Source of the DNA: Anaerolineales bacterium
GTDB lineage: Bacteria > Chloroflexota > Anaerolineae > Anaerolineales > JABWBV01
Direction: 5' to 3'
DNA length: 64,000 nucleotides
Assembly (NCBI GenBank): GCA_020634875.1
Contig: JACKAX010000005.1
Coordinates: 62,001 to 126,000 of the forward strand
Both the position numbers and the translations under genes were made by a program. Positions 39,705-50,030 of this stretch are shown here, piece by piece. The notes under the pieces are model-generated. The model did no database searches. It saw nothing but the letters and a program-made list of their open reading frames with translations, and was not told the origin of the DNA. The first letter of the stretch is position 1. The number at the start of each line of letters is the position of its first letter.

Positions 39705-40811
39705 ATGCCCGTTCTTCTCAACCGTACACAGTTAACAGCCGGATATGATCTTCTCCGTGGTGCGGAACACCGTTTACCCGGACGTTGGCGCAGCAAATTG
39801 CTGAAAGCCTATGCCAAAGCACGCGCCTATACCGACCGTACCATTATTCAGGCGGAAAACTATCGCCTTCAACGTAAACTGCTGCAGTTTGCAGGAATTA
39901 GTTTTCTTTTATTCGTTTTGTTGGGGGTAATTCTCATGTTTCCCACCACTGACATCGCCAGCTTTGAATTCGGGTTTCTCGGTTTCATTGGCGTCCTACT
40001 CTTAATCTTGGCTAGAGTCATCCCTAGCCCCCCAAAAACACTTCCTGTCCTCCCACTTCACCCTTTACAACCGCCCCTCCGTGATGAATTATTTCCTCCT
40101 CTGTTGCCCGTATGGTATGCTAACCTGCACCCAGCCATTCATGAGCCTACCGAGGAAGAATTAACGGATGATTATGGCCGTATTGGCGAAGTGCAATTCG
40201 TGCGCGCGTTGGAGCAAAAATTTGGTACGGATGCCCTGATTTTCCACCGTTTACAACAATCTTTTGGAGATGATCTAGATGTCGTCCTGATTTGTCCGAA
40301 GGGGGTGTGGTATTTTGAAGTGAAATATTGGAAAGGGGAAATCCGTTGGCAAAATGGTCACTGGAGTCGGCGTCTAGATAGTGCCGAGCGAAATAAATAT
40401 CCTAGTGCAAACCCGCCACCCATGACCCAGCCGCCCGATGAACAATGGACACGCATGGTTCAGGAACTAAAAATAACCCTGGAAAAGCGCGGGAAGTACG
40501 TTCTCCGACGGTATCCCCCCTTTCGTCAAGTGCGCGGAGGGTTGGTGTTTAATTACCCTGAATTGACTATCAACATACCTAAGGGAGCACCATTCCGTTG
40601 GGGGACTGAAGCTGACTGGTTTAAAATCCTCGAGCGCGCCCAAAACTACGCCAGTATCACTCCCCGCAGTATGTACATGGTAGCAGACGCGCTTCTCGAA
40701 CGCCACCAAATGCTAAACCAACATATTCCCCGTCACTCCATGAAACGATATGCACAAACCCTCGTGCAAGGGGTTGAACACAAACTTAACGAATGGCAGC
40801 CAGGGCAGTAG
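39705..40811 (+). CDS. Membrane-associated NERD-domain (nuclease-related) protein
   Basis: The 368-residue protein has two membrane helices (about 62-80 and 90-105) and then a NERD domain from about 155. GRIGEVQFVRALEQKF opens the domain. The PD-(D/E)xK-like catalytic set is visible as Asp190-Asp192 in FGDDLDVVLI and Glu205-x-Lys207 in YFEVKYW. The NERD fold relates to restriction-type nucleases, but for most membrane-bound members neither DNA cleavage nor a cell role is shown. Some are linked to plasmid or phage defence. The C-terminal 120 residues are not recognised. It stands alone, convergent with the CheW gene. Confidence 0.8.
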   Translation: MPVLLNRTQLTAGYDLLRGAEHRLPGRWRSKLLKAYAKARAYTDRTIIQAENYRLQRKLLQFAGISFLLFVLLGVILMFPTTDIASFEFGFLGFIGVLLLILARVIPSPPKTLPVLPLHPLQPPLRDELFPPLLPVWYANLHPAIHEPTEEELTDDYGRIGEVQFVRALEQKFGTDALIFHRLQQSFGDDLDVVLICPKGVWYFEVKYWKGEIRWQNGHWSRRLDSAERNKYPSANPPPMTQPPDEQWTRMVQELKITLEKRGKYVLRRYPPFRQVRGGLVFNYPELTINIPKGAPFRWGTEADWFKILERAQNYASITPRSMYMVADALLERHQMLNQHIPRHSMKRYAQTLVQGVEHKLNEWQPGQ

Positions 40812-40827
40812 TGAACTTCTGTCTCTA

Positions 40828-41292
40828 TTAGAAAACCGCCTTCATAAGGCTCTGTTCCTGAGAAGAGAAGATTTTTTCCAGGTCTAACAAAATAACCAAC
40901 CGTTGGTTCCCTTCGGAGCCATCCAGCTTTGCTATTCCAGCAATAAAGGCAGAGTCGATGGTAGTGGTAATTGTTGGGGCAGGTTCGACTGCCTGTTCAG
41001 GGACGGTCAAAACCTCAGAAACTCCATCTACAATCATCCCAATTTCGGTTTGATCAATACTGACAACCATGATCCGACTGTGTTTGCCTACTTTTTGGGC
41101 AGAAAGGCTAAACCGCTTACGAAGGTCTATGACAGGGAGCACGTTACCGCGCAAATTTGTAACGCCTTCTACAAAACCAGGGGCATGTGGGAGTTGTGTG
41201 ATAGGCTGCAATTTGATGATACTCTGTACGCTGGCAATATTGACGCCATAAGATTCAAGACCTAATTCAAAAACGACAATTTGGTTTTCCAT
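40828..41292 (-). CDS. CheW-like chemotaxis coupling protein
   Basis: The 154 residues match the CheW SH3-like fold: FELGLESYGVNIASVQSII, LPHAPGFVEGVTNLRGNVLP and VIDLRKRF, followed by MVVSIDQTEIGMIVDGVSEVL. In chemotaxis arrays CheW connects receptors with the kinase CheA. No CheA is in the window. The receptor gene lies 30 bases upstream on the same strand, so the two form a transcription unit. The ATG is preceded by AGAGGTGCAAAGCTC, with AGAGGTG about 9 bases away. Confidence 0.9.
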   Translation of the reverse strand: MENQIVVFELGLESYGVNIASVQSIIKLQPITQLPHAPGFVEGVTNLRGNVLPVIDLRKRFSLSAQKVGKHSRIMVVSIDQTEIGMIVDGVSEVLTVPEQAVEPAPTITTTIDSAFIAGIAKLDGSEGNQRLVILLDLEKIFSSQEQSLMKAVF

Positions 41293-41322
41293 GAGCTTTG
41301 CACCTCTTTCAAAAACCTTCTC

Positions 41323-43452
41323 TCAAATCTTTTGAAGCAATTTGTGGGCAGGACGATAGGCTGAACTGTTTCCGTTTTGAGCTAAACTATAGTGAAAACC
41401 ATTAAAACCCTTCCCGTTTGAACCAACGGATTTGTACGCCTGCGCTTCGAACAGTTGTTGGGGTTCATCAGAAAGCTTAAACTGCTGAACAACCTGTTGG
41501 AGAACTTCGGCCATTTCTGCCAAGGTTTGAGCTGAAGCGGTGACTTCTTCTACCTGCGCACTCATTTCTTCCGCACTGGCCGAAACTTCTTCGACCGCCG
41601 CAGAATTCTCCTCACTGACACTAGCAATATTTTCAATGGATTGGGTGACTTCATTCGAACCAGCAGACAATTGTTCGGTTGCGGAGGTGTTTTCCTCAAC
41701 CACGGCGCTTACCGCGTCAGCCGCATTTACCAGCTCATTCGAAAGATTATTCATCTGATCAGCTGCGGTAGCAATCTGCATCACCTGCTGGCTTACTTCC
41801 GTAGATGCTTCTAATATTTCTTCCAAGGCCAGCCCTGCTTCTTTTGCTTGACTCACCCCTCGTTTCACCTCTGACGAACCTTCGTTCATTGCAGCTACCG
41901 CATCATTGACGGTATATTGAATGTCCTTGACCAATGCACCGATTTCTTTGGTGGCAGAACTGGCCCGCTCGGCCAATTTGCGAACTTCGTCAGCGACCAC
42001 GGCAAAGCCTTTCCCATGTTCCCCAGCCCGTGCAGCTTCAATTGCCGCATTGAGAGCTAATAGGTTAGTTTGACTGGCTATATCTTCAATAGTTTCGACG
42101 ATAACTCCGATCTGCTCAGAACGTGTCCCCATCTCCTGCACTTTCTGCGCCGAAAGGTTTACCTTTGCCTGAATCGTTTCCATTCCTTCAATCGCGGCAT
42201 TGACCGTGCGTGCGCCACCTCGGGCTGTTTCCGCCGCCTTTTCCGAGCCTCTTGCCCCCGCTTGAGCATTTACAGAGACTTGCTGGATAACAGAAGTGAT
42301 TTGTACTGTGATATCTGATGATCTGTTCACCGCTTTCGATTGATCTTGTCCCCCGCGAGCAAGGCCATCAATCGCCTGCCCCATCTGCATGACAGAGGCC
42401 GCCGTACGAGTCACTGCTTCGGACTGTTGGACCGTGCCGCGTGCCACTTGTTGGATGGTGGTTGCAATTTGGGAGGTTGCCTGCCCGGCTTGTTCGGCAG
42501 CAGAGGCTAATTGTTCGGAGGCTGTACCAAGCGAGATCACACTATCCGAAACTTCGCCCACTAAACCCCGTAGACTTTCGACCATTTCTTTGAAAGCGTT
42601 CCCCAAAATATCATGCGCGGATACCGGAGTAACACTTTGGGCAAGATCGCCACCCGCAAGTTTTTGAGCTATGCCAGCCATATCTTGTAAATACTTAATC
42701 ATTCGGGTAAAGGAGGTTGCCATCTCACCCATCTCATCCCGACTTTTAATGGAGATTTTATGCTCCAGTTCTCCCATTGCAATCCCTTCGGCTACACTCG
42801 CCATTTGCTGGGCTGCACTAGAAATCGAACGTGCCAGAATAAAAGCAACTACCATTCCAATAACTATTGAAACTATGGTCAAAATTATTACCGTAGCTCG
42901 CACCCGAACAAATATCGTGGCACTTTCAGTCGCAAAATTATTGGCAAGGTTTTGTTTGCTGGCAACTAATTCGGTCACTGCATCTTCAATCGCTTGGGCT
43001 GTTGAAGAAGAATCCCATAGGATTTGGATCGCCTCTTCCGTTTGATTTTGAACGGATAAATTAAGCATTTCATCCGCGCTGGATTTATAAATCGCATAAT
43101 CAATCATCAATTGTTGGAAAATATGGCGAGCCTCCTCCGTAATTATCGTCGTTTCATACCTCACCATATTTTCTTCAAAGTTTATTTCTGCGGCCTGGAC
43201 AGCGATGATCTGTTCCTGTTTAAATTGCGGATCGGTGGATAAAAGCGATGAACTAACAGCTGAGCGAATTACATATAAATGGACCAACGCATCTTGAACA
43301 TCAGCCAGGCCTTTCAGATGATTGTTATACATTGTATCCATCATGGTATGGATCGTGTTTGCGCTGTCGTACCCAACATAGCCGACAATTCCAGTAAAAA
43401 TCAGGACAGTTGCAAAAGCTAGAAGAAGCTTATTGTGGATATTTAGTTTCAT
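41323..43452 (-). CDS. Methyl-accepting chemotaxis protein
   Basis: The 709-residue receptor has TM1 (about 8-27), an extracytoplasmic four-helix-bundle ligand domain (about 30-185), TM2 (about 186-208), HAMP (about 210-262) and a long cytoplasmic signalling coil. The hairpin tip, with [20 protein letters not shown] and [20 protein letters not shown], is intact. It is the binding site for CheA and CheW. The C-terminal tail lacks the NWETF-type tether. Ligand is unknown. Paired with the CheW gene downstream. Its presence implies a motility or twitching array encoded elsewhere. Confidence 0.93.
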   Translation of the reverse strand: MKLNIHNKLLLAFATVLIFTGIVGYVGYDSANTIHTMMDTMYNNHLKGLADVQDALVHLYVIRSAVSSSLLSTDPQFKQEQIIAVQAAEINFEENMVRYETTIITEEARHIFQQLMIDYAIYKSSADEMLNLSVQNQTEEAIQILWDSSSTAQAIEDAVTELVASKQNLANNFATESATIFVRVRATVIILTIVSIVIGMVVAFILARSISSAAQQMASVAEGIAMGELEHKISIKSRDEMGEMATSFTRMIKYLQDMAGIAQKLAGGDLAQSVTPVSAHDILGNAFKEMVESLRGLVGEVSDSVISLGTASEQLASAAEQAGQATSQIATTIQQVARGTVQQSEAVTRTAASVMQMGQAIDGLARGGQDQSKAVNRSSDITVQITSVIQQVSVNAQAGARGSEKAAETARGGARTVNAAIEGMETIQAKVNLSAQKVQEMGTRSEQIGVIVETIEDIASQTNLLALNAAIEAARAGEHGKGFAVVADEVRKLAERASSATKEIGALVKDIQYTVNDAVAAMNEGSSEVKRGVSQAKEAGLALEEILEASTEVSQQVMQIATAADQMNNLSNELVNAADAVSAVVEENTSATEQLSAGSNEVTQSIENIASVSEENSAAVEEVSASAEEMSAQVEEVTASAQTLAEMAEVLQQVVQQFKLSDEPQQLFEAQAYKSVGSNGKGFNGFHYSLAQNGNSSAYRPAHKLLQKI

Positions 43453-43933
43453 TATAGAGCCTCTAACAGGGGATAAAATGCTCCACCAGGATACGTTTTG
43501 AGCATTTCAAAAGAAGGATAGACATACGCCCAGCCCACTTTTGAGATAACCTTATTGTTTCAGGCTGATTTAATCATTGCCCACCTAATCACGCAGTAAA
43601 TCAGCCGTAAAGAGCCGCTAAATCCTATGTAATGAGGTTTTTACACAAATTTACAAGTTCCGCAAAAATCCGTTTTAAGTTCCCTTCGGAAAACGTAGAA
43701 GGGTTTTTAAGATTTGCTAGAGCGATTTCCCGGAGACACCTATAGAGCGCTCAAAAAAAAGTTAGGGAGGGGTTAAAATTCATCCAAAATGACCTTTTCT
43801 TTTTACCTCACCAAGCTGCTGTTCCTTATTCACCTTACGGAATCTTTTCACATTAACTACACTCTAAAAGTAGGTTTTCGTAAGTTCGCAGAGATATCAA
43901 ACTTCAAAAGACGCGTTTTTAAAACATTAACTT
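43453..43933. other. 481-base intergenic region between the chemoreceptor and GH44 genes
   Basis: It holds a 10-base inverted repeat (ggctgattta 43563-43572 / taaatcagcc 43597-43606) and a short hairpin with a T-run (cccttc 43682-43687 / gaaggg 43698-43703, then ttttt). The two flanking genes diverge, so both promoters should be here. No conserved coding frame is seen. Confidence 0.5.
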
Positions 43934-46069
43934 ATGAAACAAAAATTCTGCCTCTCCCTCTTCCTTCCCTTTCTTTTTTTACTCGCCATTAGCTGTAACC
44001 TTACCAGCCCTTCCGCCCCGGAAGATTACGAACCAATTTCAATCAAAGAAAGCCTGCAAACCCCGGTCTATACAGATACGCTCGCGTTAATCGCACAAAA
44101 CTGGTCATGGGGAGCAGATATTATCCTTGACAACGCTGAACCTATTCATGATGGAACCGCTTCGATTGCCGTCACCATCAATAGCAACGAGTGGGGTGGG
44201 CTTTACCTGTATATCAACAACTACGCCCTCGCCGCCCAGGTGACAGGCGTTCACTTCTGGATTCATGGCGGCACGGAAGGTGGGCAAACCCTCGCCGTCA
44301 AAATTATTGATGCTAACAACGGCAACTGGGATCGCTCCGTCTCCGTCACCCCCCAAGCCAACACCTGGACAGAAGTCACCATCAGCCTGTCCCAGGTGGG
44401 CAACCCGGCCACCATCGGCGGGATGATCATTCAAGATAATACGGGCGAGCCACAACCCACTTTTTACGTAGATGACATCACCCTCCTCAGCACAGCCCCG
44501 CCTCGCGAGGCCACCGTTGGGCCATCGCTTTCCGTAGACGTTGCGGCGAACCGCCACCCGATCAGCCCCTACATCTACGGGATGAACTTCGCTGACGAAA
44601 CCCTGGCCCAGGAATTGCACCTCCCCGTCAACCGCCGCGGCGGCAACGCTACCACCCGCTACAACTGGCAACTCGATGTATACAACACCGGGAGCGATTG
44701 GTTCTTTGAAAACATCCCCGCGGATAATGACCCCCTCGAAACCCTCCCCAACGGCTCCACCGCCGACCATTTCGTTGAACAAAACCTCCGCACAGGCACT
44801 GAAACGATCATAACCGTGCCCCTCATCGGTTGGGTTGCCAAACAGCGCTTGGACAGTCACCCTTATGATTGCGGCTTTAAGGTGAGTCTCTACGGTGGCC
44901 AACAAAGCACCGACCCCTACGATCCCGACTGCGGAAACGGTCTGACTCTGAACGGAGAAAATCTAACTGGAAACGCCCCCACCGACACCAGTCTTCCGAT
45001 CGCCCCCGCCTTTGTTCAGGATTGGCTCACCCATCTCACCAATAAATACGGCCTCGCGGCGAACGGTGGTGTGAAGTTTTACAGCCTGGATAACGAACCC
45101 ATGCTTTGGCCCTTCACCCACCGCGACGTTCACCCCGACTTGACCACCTATGACGAAATCCGTGACCGCACCTTCACATACGCCCCCGCCCTCAAAGCCG
45201 TTGACCCCACCGCGCAAACACTCGGCCCGGTTGTGTGGGGGTGGTGCGCCTATTTCTATTCCGCCGCGGACGAGTGCAGCAAGAGCGGCAAAGATTATAA
45301 AGCCCACGGACGAGAAGACTTCATCCCCTGGTATTTGCAGCAAATGGCCGCGTACGAACAAACGAACGAGGTACGGATTCTCGACTATCTGGATATTCAC
45401 ATTTACCCGCAAATGGAAGGCGTTTATTCTGGCGACGCAGGCAATTATCTAACTCAGGCCGGGCGTCTACGCTCCACCCGCCAGTTGTGGGATTCTTCCT
45501 ACACAACCGAAGATTGGATCAACACACAAGTTGCCCTCATCCCGCGTATGAAGGCTTGGGTTAACGAAAATTATCCGGGGACGAAAACCGCGATTACCGA
45601 GTACAACTGGGGGGCATTGGGCACACTGAACGGGGCATTAGCCCAGGCTGATATTTTGGGAATCTTCGGGCGTGAGGGGCTCGACCTGGCCACGCTTTGG
45701 GGGCCACCATCCGCCGACCAACCGGGGGCGTATGCGTTTCGGATGTTTTTGAACTACGACGGGCAAGGGGGCATGTTCGGGGAAACCAGCATCCAGGCGA
45801 CCAGCACCGATCAGGATCGCCTCGCCATTTACGCCGCGCAACGAACCAGTGACAACGCCCTCACCCTCCTCGTGATCAACAAATCCGACACCACCCTCGA
45901 CACCACCCTCACCCTCGCGAACTTTACCCCCACCGGAACCGCCGCCGTTTACCGGTACAGCGCAGACAACCTGATCGCCATCATCCCCCTGGCCGTCCAA
46001 ACCGTCACCGCGGAAGGGTTCACAGCAACGTTTCCGCCTTTCTCCATTACGTTGTTTGTGATCCCTTAA
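43934..46069 (+). CDS. GH44 endoglucanase/xyloglucanase lipoprotein
   Basis: The 711-residue protein is a lipoprotein (signal ending AISC, Cys21). A beta-sandwich carbohydrate-binding-like domain (about 50-187, TINSNEWGGLYLYINNYALA) is followed by a GH44 catalytic domain (about 200-640). Catalytic residues can be placed by motif: acid/base Glu388 in SLDNEPMLW and nucleophile Glu556 in TAITEYNWG. SPYIYGMNFADE and NRRGGNATTRYNWQ are family hallmarks. GH44 enzymes cleave beta-1,4-glucans including xyloglucan. A C-terminal small beta domain completes the fold. No ribosome site is obvious. It ends in a 4-base overlap with the convergent lipoprotein gene. It supplies hemicellulose fragments that suit the ara block. 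Confidence 0.88.
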   Translation: MKQKFCLSLFLPFLFLLAISCNLTSPSAPEDYEPISIKESLQTPVYTDTLALIAQNWSWGADIILDNAEPIHDGTASIAVTINSNEWGGLYLYINNYALAAQVTGVHFWIHGGTEGGQTLAVKIIDANNGNWDRSVSVTPQANTWTEVTISLSQVGNPATIGGMIIQDNTGEPQPTFYVDDITLLSTAPPREATVGPSLSVDVAANRHPISPYIYGMNFADETLAQELHLPVNRRGGNATTRYNWQLDVYNTGSDWFFENIPADNDPLETLPNGSTADHFVEQNLRTGTETIITVPLIGWVAKQRLDSHPYDCGFKVSLYGGQQSTDPYDPDCGNGLTLNGENLTGNAPTDTSLPIAPAFVQDWLTHLTNKYGLAANGGVKFYSLDNEPMLWPFTHRDVHPDLTTYDEIRDRTFTYAPALKAVDPTAQTLGPVVWGWCAYFYSAADECSKSGKDYKAHGREDFIPWYLQQMAAYEQTNEVRILDYLDIHIYPQMEGVYSGDAGNYLTQAGRLRSTRQLWDSSYTTEDWINTQVALIPRMKAWVNENYPGTKTAITEYNWGALGTLNGALAQADILGIFGREGLDLATLWGPPSADQPGAYAFRMFLNYDGQGGMFGETSIQATSTDQDRLAIYAAQRTSDNALTLLVINKSDTTLDTTLTLANFTPTGTAAVYRYSADNLIAIIPLAVQTVTAEGFTATFPPFSITLFVIP

Positions 46070-47559
46070 TCCCCTACCTGCCAAACGTGAACGACGGGTT
46101 TAACGCCATCGCCAAACGGCTCTAACACAAACAACAAACCATGCGCGGGGTCGTAGGCTGCCGCAAGCAGGCGGTAACGGCGCTGGTCCCCTTCGCCGAG
46201 GATTTCCCATTCGGGTTGGGTCAGGTACAGATATTCGTCTACGTCCAGCACGGCGTAGGGTTGGGGTTCCCAGGATTCAAGTTCGCCCGCCGCCACCCGC
46301 GCGAGGTCTACCGGGTCGTAGAAAAGGAATTCGGCATCCCACCGGGTACTCCACCACCCGCGCCCGGAGACACACGTTCCCGCGTCCGGGTCACAGCACC
46401 CCGCAAAATCTTCGGGGGGACAGGATGAGCCATCCGCCATCCGGCAGGTGAGAAAACCTGGAACCGAGGGCACATCCACGCACGCGTATTCTGGCCCGGT
46501 GGGGTTGATGTAACCGTACCAGTATTTTGTCCCGGTGCTTTTCGTCCCCGTAAACAGCACCGCCGCTTTGCCAGAGGAGGTCGTGAGCCACGCGCCGCCT
46601 TCCCATTCGTCGGGGTGTTGGTAGCCGTTCAAACTGTGGATGATGTCTTCGGTATAGTATGAACTTTCATAAAGGAGGAGAGGAACTTCTGAAAGGTGTG
46701 TTCCGTCCGCAGGCGCAACCCCGCCCGGCTCCCAGGGGGTGTACGCAAACAGGGATGGCCCCATCCCGCCCTGTCCCCCATCACGCATCCGTCCCGTGGC
46801 GAGGTAACGCCCACCTGTGAAGGTATCGGCCCAGGCGATGGGGATGTCGAACAAATAGCCGTTGACGCTGTAAATTTCTTGATTGCCCATATACCAGGTT
46901 CCCTGAAAGTTAGGCGTATCCAGATTGGGGCTGAACCACCCATGCGAGGGAGATGGTTCTGCTTGCAGATGTGCGCCCCAGGCTACGTGCAGAAGTGGGC
47001 CGGTGTCCGGGTGGTTGAGGTATTGCAAGCCGACTCTGGGGATTTCGTCCAAACCAGGGAACTGCCCGACGAGTGGGTTGCGAAAATCCTGAACGAAGGT
47101 AGCTTGCGGCAGGTCGGCGGGGTTGGCGGCGATGAGCGGCGTGGGAATAGAAACTTCCGCCACTTGATCGCCATCGGGCAAGCCCCCGTAAGCCTGACGG
47201 TCGTGGCCGGTGATAAAGAGCGTGTGATTGTCCGGGTTGTAGGTCATCGCGTTGCCCCCGTAGGCAAAGGTTTGAGGGGGTTCGTCCCCACCGGGTAAAC
47301 GGAAAGCCCCCAGGTAGGTGAGATCGGAAGGTTGGATCAGTTCGGCGGTAGGAGGCGCGGCGGGGGTATTATTAACGAGGGGAAGGTAGATTTCTTCTTC
47401 CGCCGTGGGAGAAGCGGCTAACGCGCTGTTTTGTGGAGAAGGGGATGAAGACGGGGTAGATAGAACGCCACACGCTAGGATGGAGAAAATCCACAACAAT
47501 ACGGCAGACAGTAGCAAAATATAACGAGGGTAGCGATGCAAAAAACAAGCGGTTTTCAT
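46066..47559 (-). CDS. Lipoprotein of unknown function with an internal YLPLV segment
   Basis: The 497-residue protein has a type II signal (SILACG, Cys30), a Ser/Pro-rich linker, EEEIYLPLVNNTPAAPPT, and then an uncharacterised domain (about 75-497). Repeated Gly/Trp/Tyr strands (YNPDNHTLFITGHDRQAYG, LYESSYYTEDIIHSLNGYQ) suggest a propeller, but no known active site was recognised. Six Cys between about 375 and 415 (PPEDFAGCCDPDAGTC) may form disulfides. The start at 47559 has GGAG 8 bases upstream; the frame open to 47628 adds no signal. It ends tail-to-tail with GH44. Co-location suggests a glycan-handling role, but this is inference. Confidence 0.6.
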   Translation of the reverse strand: MKTACFLHRYPRYILLLSAVLLWIFSILACGVLSTPSSSPSPQNSALAASPTAEEEIYLPLVNNTPAAPPTAELIQPSDLTYLGAFRLPGGDEPPQTFAYGGNAMTYNPDNHTLFITGHDRQAYGGLPDGDQVAEVSIPTPLIAANPADLPQATFVQDFRNPLVGQFPGLDEIPRVGLQYLNHPDTGPLLHVAWGAHLQAEPSPSHGWFSPNLDTPNFQGTWYMGNQEIYSVNGYLFDIPIAWADTFTGGRYLATGRMRDGGQGGMGPSLFAYTPWEPGGVAPADGTHLSEVPLLLYESSYYTEDIIHSLNGYQHPDEWEGGAWLTTSSGKAAVLFTGTKSTGTKYWYGYINPTGPEYACVDVPSVPGFLTCRMADGSSCPPEDFAGCCDPDAGTCVSGRGWWSTRWDAEFLFYDPVDLARVAAGELESWEPQPYAVLDVDEYLYLTQPEWEILGEGDQRRYRLLAAAYDPAHGLLFVLEPFGDGVKPVVHVWQVGD

Positions 47560-47677
47560 GTTTGGCACTCCATAAAAAAGATTAAACAAGGAATCGAATT
47601 GGATTTTGTCTGGGGCGGTCGAAATCATTGTACCCGCTTATTCGTGTAAAATTCCACAATCTATTGAGTGAAGCATA

Positions 47678-47715
47678 AAAAAAGAGCCTTCTCCACTTAG
47701 AGAAGGCTCTTTTTT
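47678..47715. terminator. Bidirectional terminator after the cytidylate-kinase-like gene
   Basis: agagccttctc (47683-47693) and gagaaggctct (47700-47710) pair exactly, with A6 and T6 flanks on both sides. It lies 12 bases after the stop of the kinase gene on the minus strand. Confidence 0.9.
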
Positions 47716-47726
47716 AAAGGTATATC

Positions 47727-48365
47727 TTAATGTATCAGTGCTTCCTGAATCGCGTTTGCCAAAATAGACTCGACTTCGATCTTTTGGGTCGTCAAAGCCT
47801 CTCCAAACTCGCGGTTCGCCAGATTCCGTGCCACTTCCACAATCCAATCCGAGGCTCTTTCCACTGGAACGAGATGGGTGTCCAAGACCAGCTGAAAAGG
47901 ACGGGTGTCATAAAAATCAACGTCATAAAAACCTTTCACGAAGGTTGCCCTGGCTTTGTCATTTTGTGTCACCAGTTTTTCCGCTTCGGTCTCCGACAAA
48001 TTCTGAGACGCCATCACGCGTTGCACCCGCACAGTGAAAGGCGCCTGAATGCGAACGTTCAAAACGTTGGCGTACTCGCGCAACACGGCGAACCCGCCTC
48101 GCCCGATAATGACCATGTTATCCAGTTGTGCAAATCCCAAAATGATGGTGTTCAAACGAGAAATCAGTTCTAGATTTGAAGCATCCACACGCGCCCAGAA
48201 ACCTGGTGATTTTTGTAATTCATCCAATTGCACCAGCCCATACTGACGCAAAATTTTCTCGACGGTTTGTTTCGTCACCAAACGGTACCCTAGTTCGTCC
48301 GTAACGCGTTTCCCCACCGGTTCGCCCCCGCCAAAATACTCTCTGGAAATCGTGATCACAGTCAT
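47727..48365 (-). CDS. Cytidylate-kinase-like family protein
   Basis: The 212-residue P-loop kinase belongs to the cytidylate kinase-like family (Pfam Cytidylate_kin2). The start MTVITISREYFGGGEPVGKRV is its Gly-rich loop. IIGRGGFAVL and RVQRVMASQNLSETEAEKLV are the NMP-binding and lid features. Most Cytidylate_kin2 proteins have no proven substrate, so CMP or another nucleotide is only possible. It is the last gene after araA, across the repeat at 48386-48487, and ends at a strong terminator. Whether it belongs to the ara transcript is uncertain. Confidence 0.8.
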   Translation of the reverse strand: MTVITISREYFGGGEPVGKRVTDELGYRLVTKQTVEKILRQYGLVQLDELQKSPGFWARVDASNLELISRLNTIILGFAQLDNMVIIGRGGFAVLREYANVLNVRIQAPFTVRVQRVMASQNLSETEAEKLVTQNDKARATFVKGFYDVDFYDTRPFQLVLDTHLVPVERASDWIVEVARNLANREFGEALTTQKIEVESILANAIQEALIH

Positions 48366-48385
48366 CGTCTTTTCTCCTTATTCGC

Positions 48386-48487
48386 ACCAAACCCTAAAGG
48401 TTTCGTTTGCACGAGAAGACCGGCTTACAATACGTTCCGTTTGCAAATGTGTTCTTGAATTCATCGAGAGAACCTTTAGGGTTTGGT
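48386..48487. repeat. Palindromic intergenic repeat, copy 2 (ACCCTAAAGGTTT family)
   Basis: A perfect 17-base inverted repeat: accaaaccctaaaggtt (48386-48402) and its reverse complement (48471-48487), with a 68-base loop. It fills the gap between araA and the kinase gene. Copy 1 is at 101-165. Confidence 0.8.
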
Positions 48488-48497
48488 CTGAGTATCC

Positions 48498-50012
48498 TTA
48501 CACAAACCCGTTCGCCAAATGGTGGTACACATCATTCCATTTCAATTCTTTTTTAATGTCAGCCAACGTGGAGGCATTGTCAATTAACAGATATTCGATC
48601 CCCGCCATCGTCGCGAAGTCTTCCATGTATTCAGCAGTGAGAGACAGGCTGAACCCAGTGTGATGCGCGCCGCCCGCGAGAATCCACGCAGCCACGCCGG
48701 TTTTGAAGTCTGGTTGGGGCACCCACAACGCGCGGGCGACCGGCAGTTTCGGGAGCGGTTCGTCCGTCGGAACCACATCCACCGCGTTCACAATCAGTCG
48801 GTAGCGCGTGCCCAGGTCAATCAACGAGGCGTTGATCGCTGGGCCGGTCTGTGAGTCGAACACTAGCCGCACCGGGTCTTCCTTGCCCCCGATGCCAAGG
48901 GGATGAATCTCTAGGGAGGGTTTCCCGGCGGCAATGCTAGGACAGATTTCGAGCATGTGTGCGCCCAGCACTTTGTCCCCTTTCGAGCTAAAGTGATACG
49001 TATAATCTTCCATGAATGAGGTGCCACCCTCCAACCCCGCGCTCATCACCTTCATCGCTCGCAGGAGGGCCGCCGTTTTCCAGTCGCCTTCCGCCCCGAA
49101 CCCGTACCCGTCCGCCATCAGCCGCTGCGAGGCCACGCCAGGAAGCTGTTTGAGCCCGTGCAAATCCTGGAAGGTGTCGGTGTACCCTTTGAACCCGCCC
49201 TCTTCCAAAAACGCGCGGATGCCCAACTCGATCCGGGCGGCGTCGCGCAAGGATTGACGTTTTTCCCCGTTCGCTTGCAACGCCGGAGTGAGGGTGTAAC
49301 TGTCTTCGTACACCGCGATGAGATCGGAAACTTCTGTCTCGGAAACGGCATTCATCCGGGCGACCAAATCCCCCACCCCGTACCCGTTGACCGCATAACC
49401 GAACTGCATTTGCGCGGAAACCTTGTTCCCTTCCGTGACCGCCACTTCGCGCATGTTATCTCCGAACCGGGCAAATTTCGCACCCTGAGCATCGTGCCAC
49501 GCAGCGGCGACGCGCATCCACACGGCCAACCGTGCGTGGACTTCTTCATCCTGCCAATGCCCCACCACCACTTTCCGGGCCAGCCGCATCCGCGCCCCGA
49601 TATAACCGAACTCGCGGCCCCCGTGAGCGGTCTGGTTCAGGTTCATAAAGTCCATGTCAATCGTGGACCACGGGATTTCGGCATTGAACTGGGTGTGCAG
49701 TTGGACAAAAGGTTTTTGTAAGGCTTGGAGTCCGGCAATCCACATTTTTGCGGGAGAAAAGGTATGCATCCAGCAAATCAGGCCGATGCAGTTGGGGGCA
49801 GTGTTCGCTTCCTGCGCCACAGCATGGACTTCTTCGGGGGTGGTCACAACCGCCTTAAAGACGACTTTGACCGGGAGCTTTTTGGAGTCAGCGAGGGCGT
49901 TGGCGATGTACCGCCCATTCACCGCGACCTGTTCCAACGCTTCGGGGCCATACAAATGCTGGCTACCAACGACAAACCAGGCTTCGAGAGGGGTAAAAAT
50001 TGATGCGTCCAT
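48498..50012 (-). CDS. araA: L-arabinose isomerase
   Basis: The 504-residue enzyme converts L-arabinose to L-ribulose with Mn2+. Length and motifs fit Ara[18 protein letters not shown] at the start, [46 protein letters not shown], and [10 protein letters not shown]. The metal ligands by homology are the Glu in AEGD, the Glu in FMEDY, the His in [11 protein letters not shown] and the His in [10 protein letters not shown]. It follows araD after 18 bases and is the third gene of the araB-araD-araA order. Codon 1 ATG at 50010-50012 has a weak AAGGAAT ribosome site. Confidence 0.97.
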   Translation of the reverse strand: MDASIFTPLEAWFVVGSQHLYGPEALEQVAVNGRYIANALADSKKLPVKVVFKAVVTTPEEVHAVAQEANTAPNCIGLICWMHTFSPAKMWIAGLQALQKPFVQLHTQFNAEIPWSTIDMDFMNLNQTAHGGREFGYIGARMRLARKVVVGHWQDEEVHARLAVWMRVAAAWHDAQGAKFARFGDNMREVAVTEGNKVSAQMQFGYAVNGYGVGDLVARMNAVSETEVSDLIAVYEDSYTLTPALQANGEKRQSLRDAARIELGIRAFLEEGGFKGYTDTFQDLHGLKQLPGVASQRLMADGYGFGAEGDWKTAALLRAMKVMSAGLEGGTSFMEDYTYHFSSKGDKVLGAHMLEICPSIAAGKPSLEIHPLGIGGKEDPVRLVFDSQTGPAINASLIDLGTRYRLIVNAVDVVPTDEPLPKLPVARALWVPQPDFKTGVAAWILAGGAHHTGFSLSLTAEYMEDFATMAGIEYLLIDNASTLADIKKELKWNDVYHHLANGFV

Positions 50013-50030
50013 AATATTCCTTATTGTATT

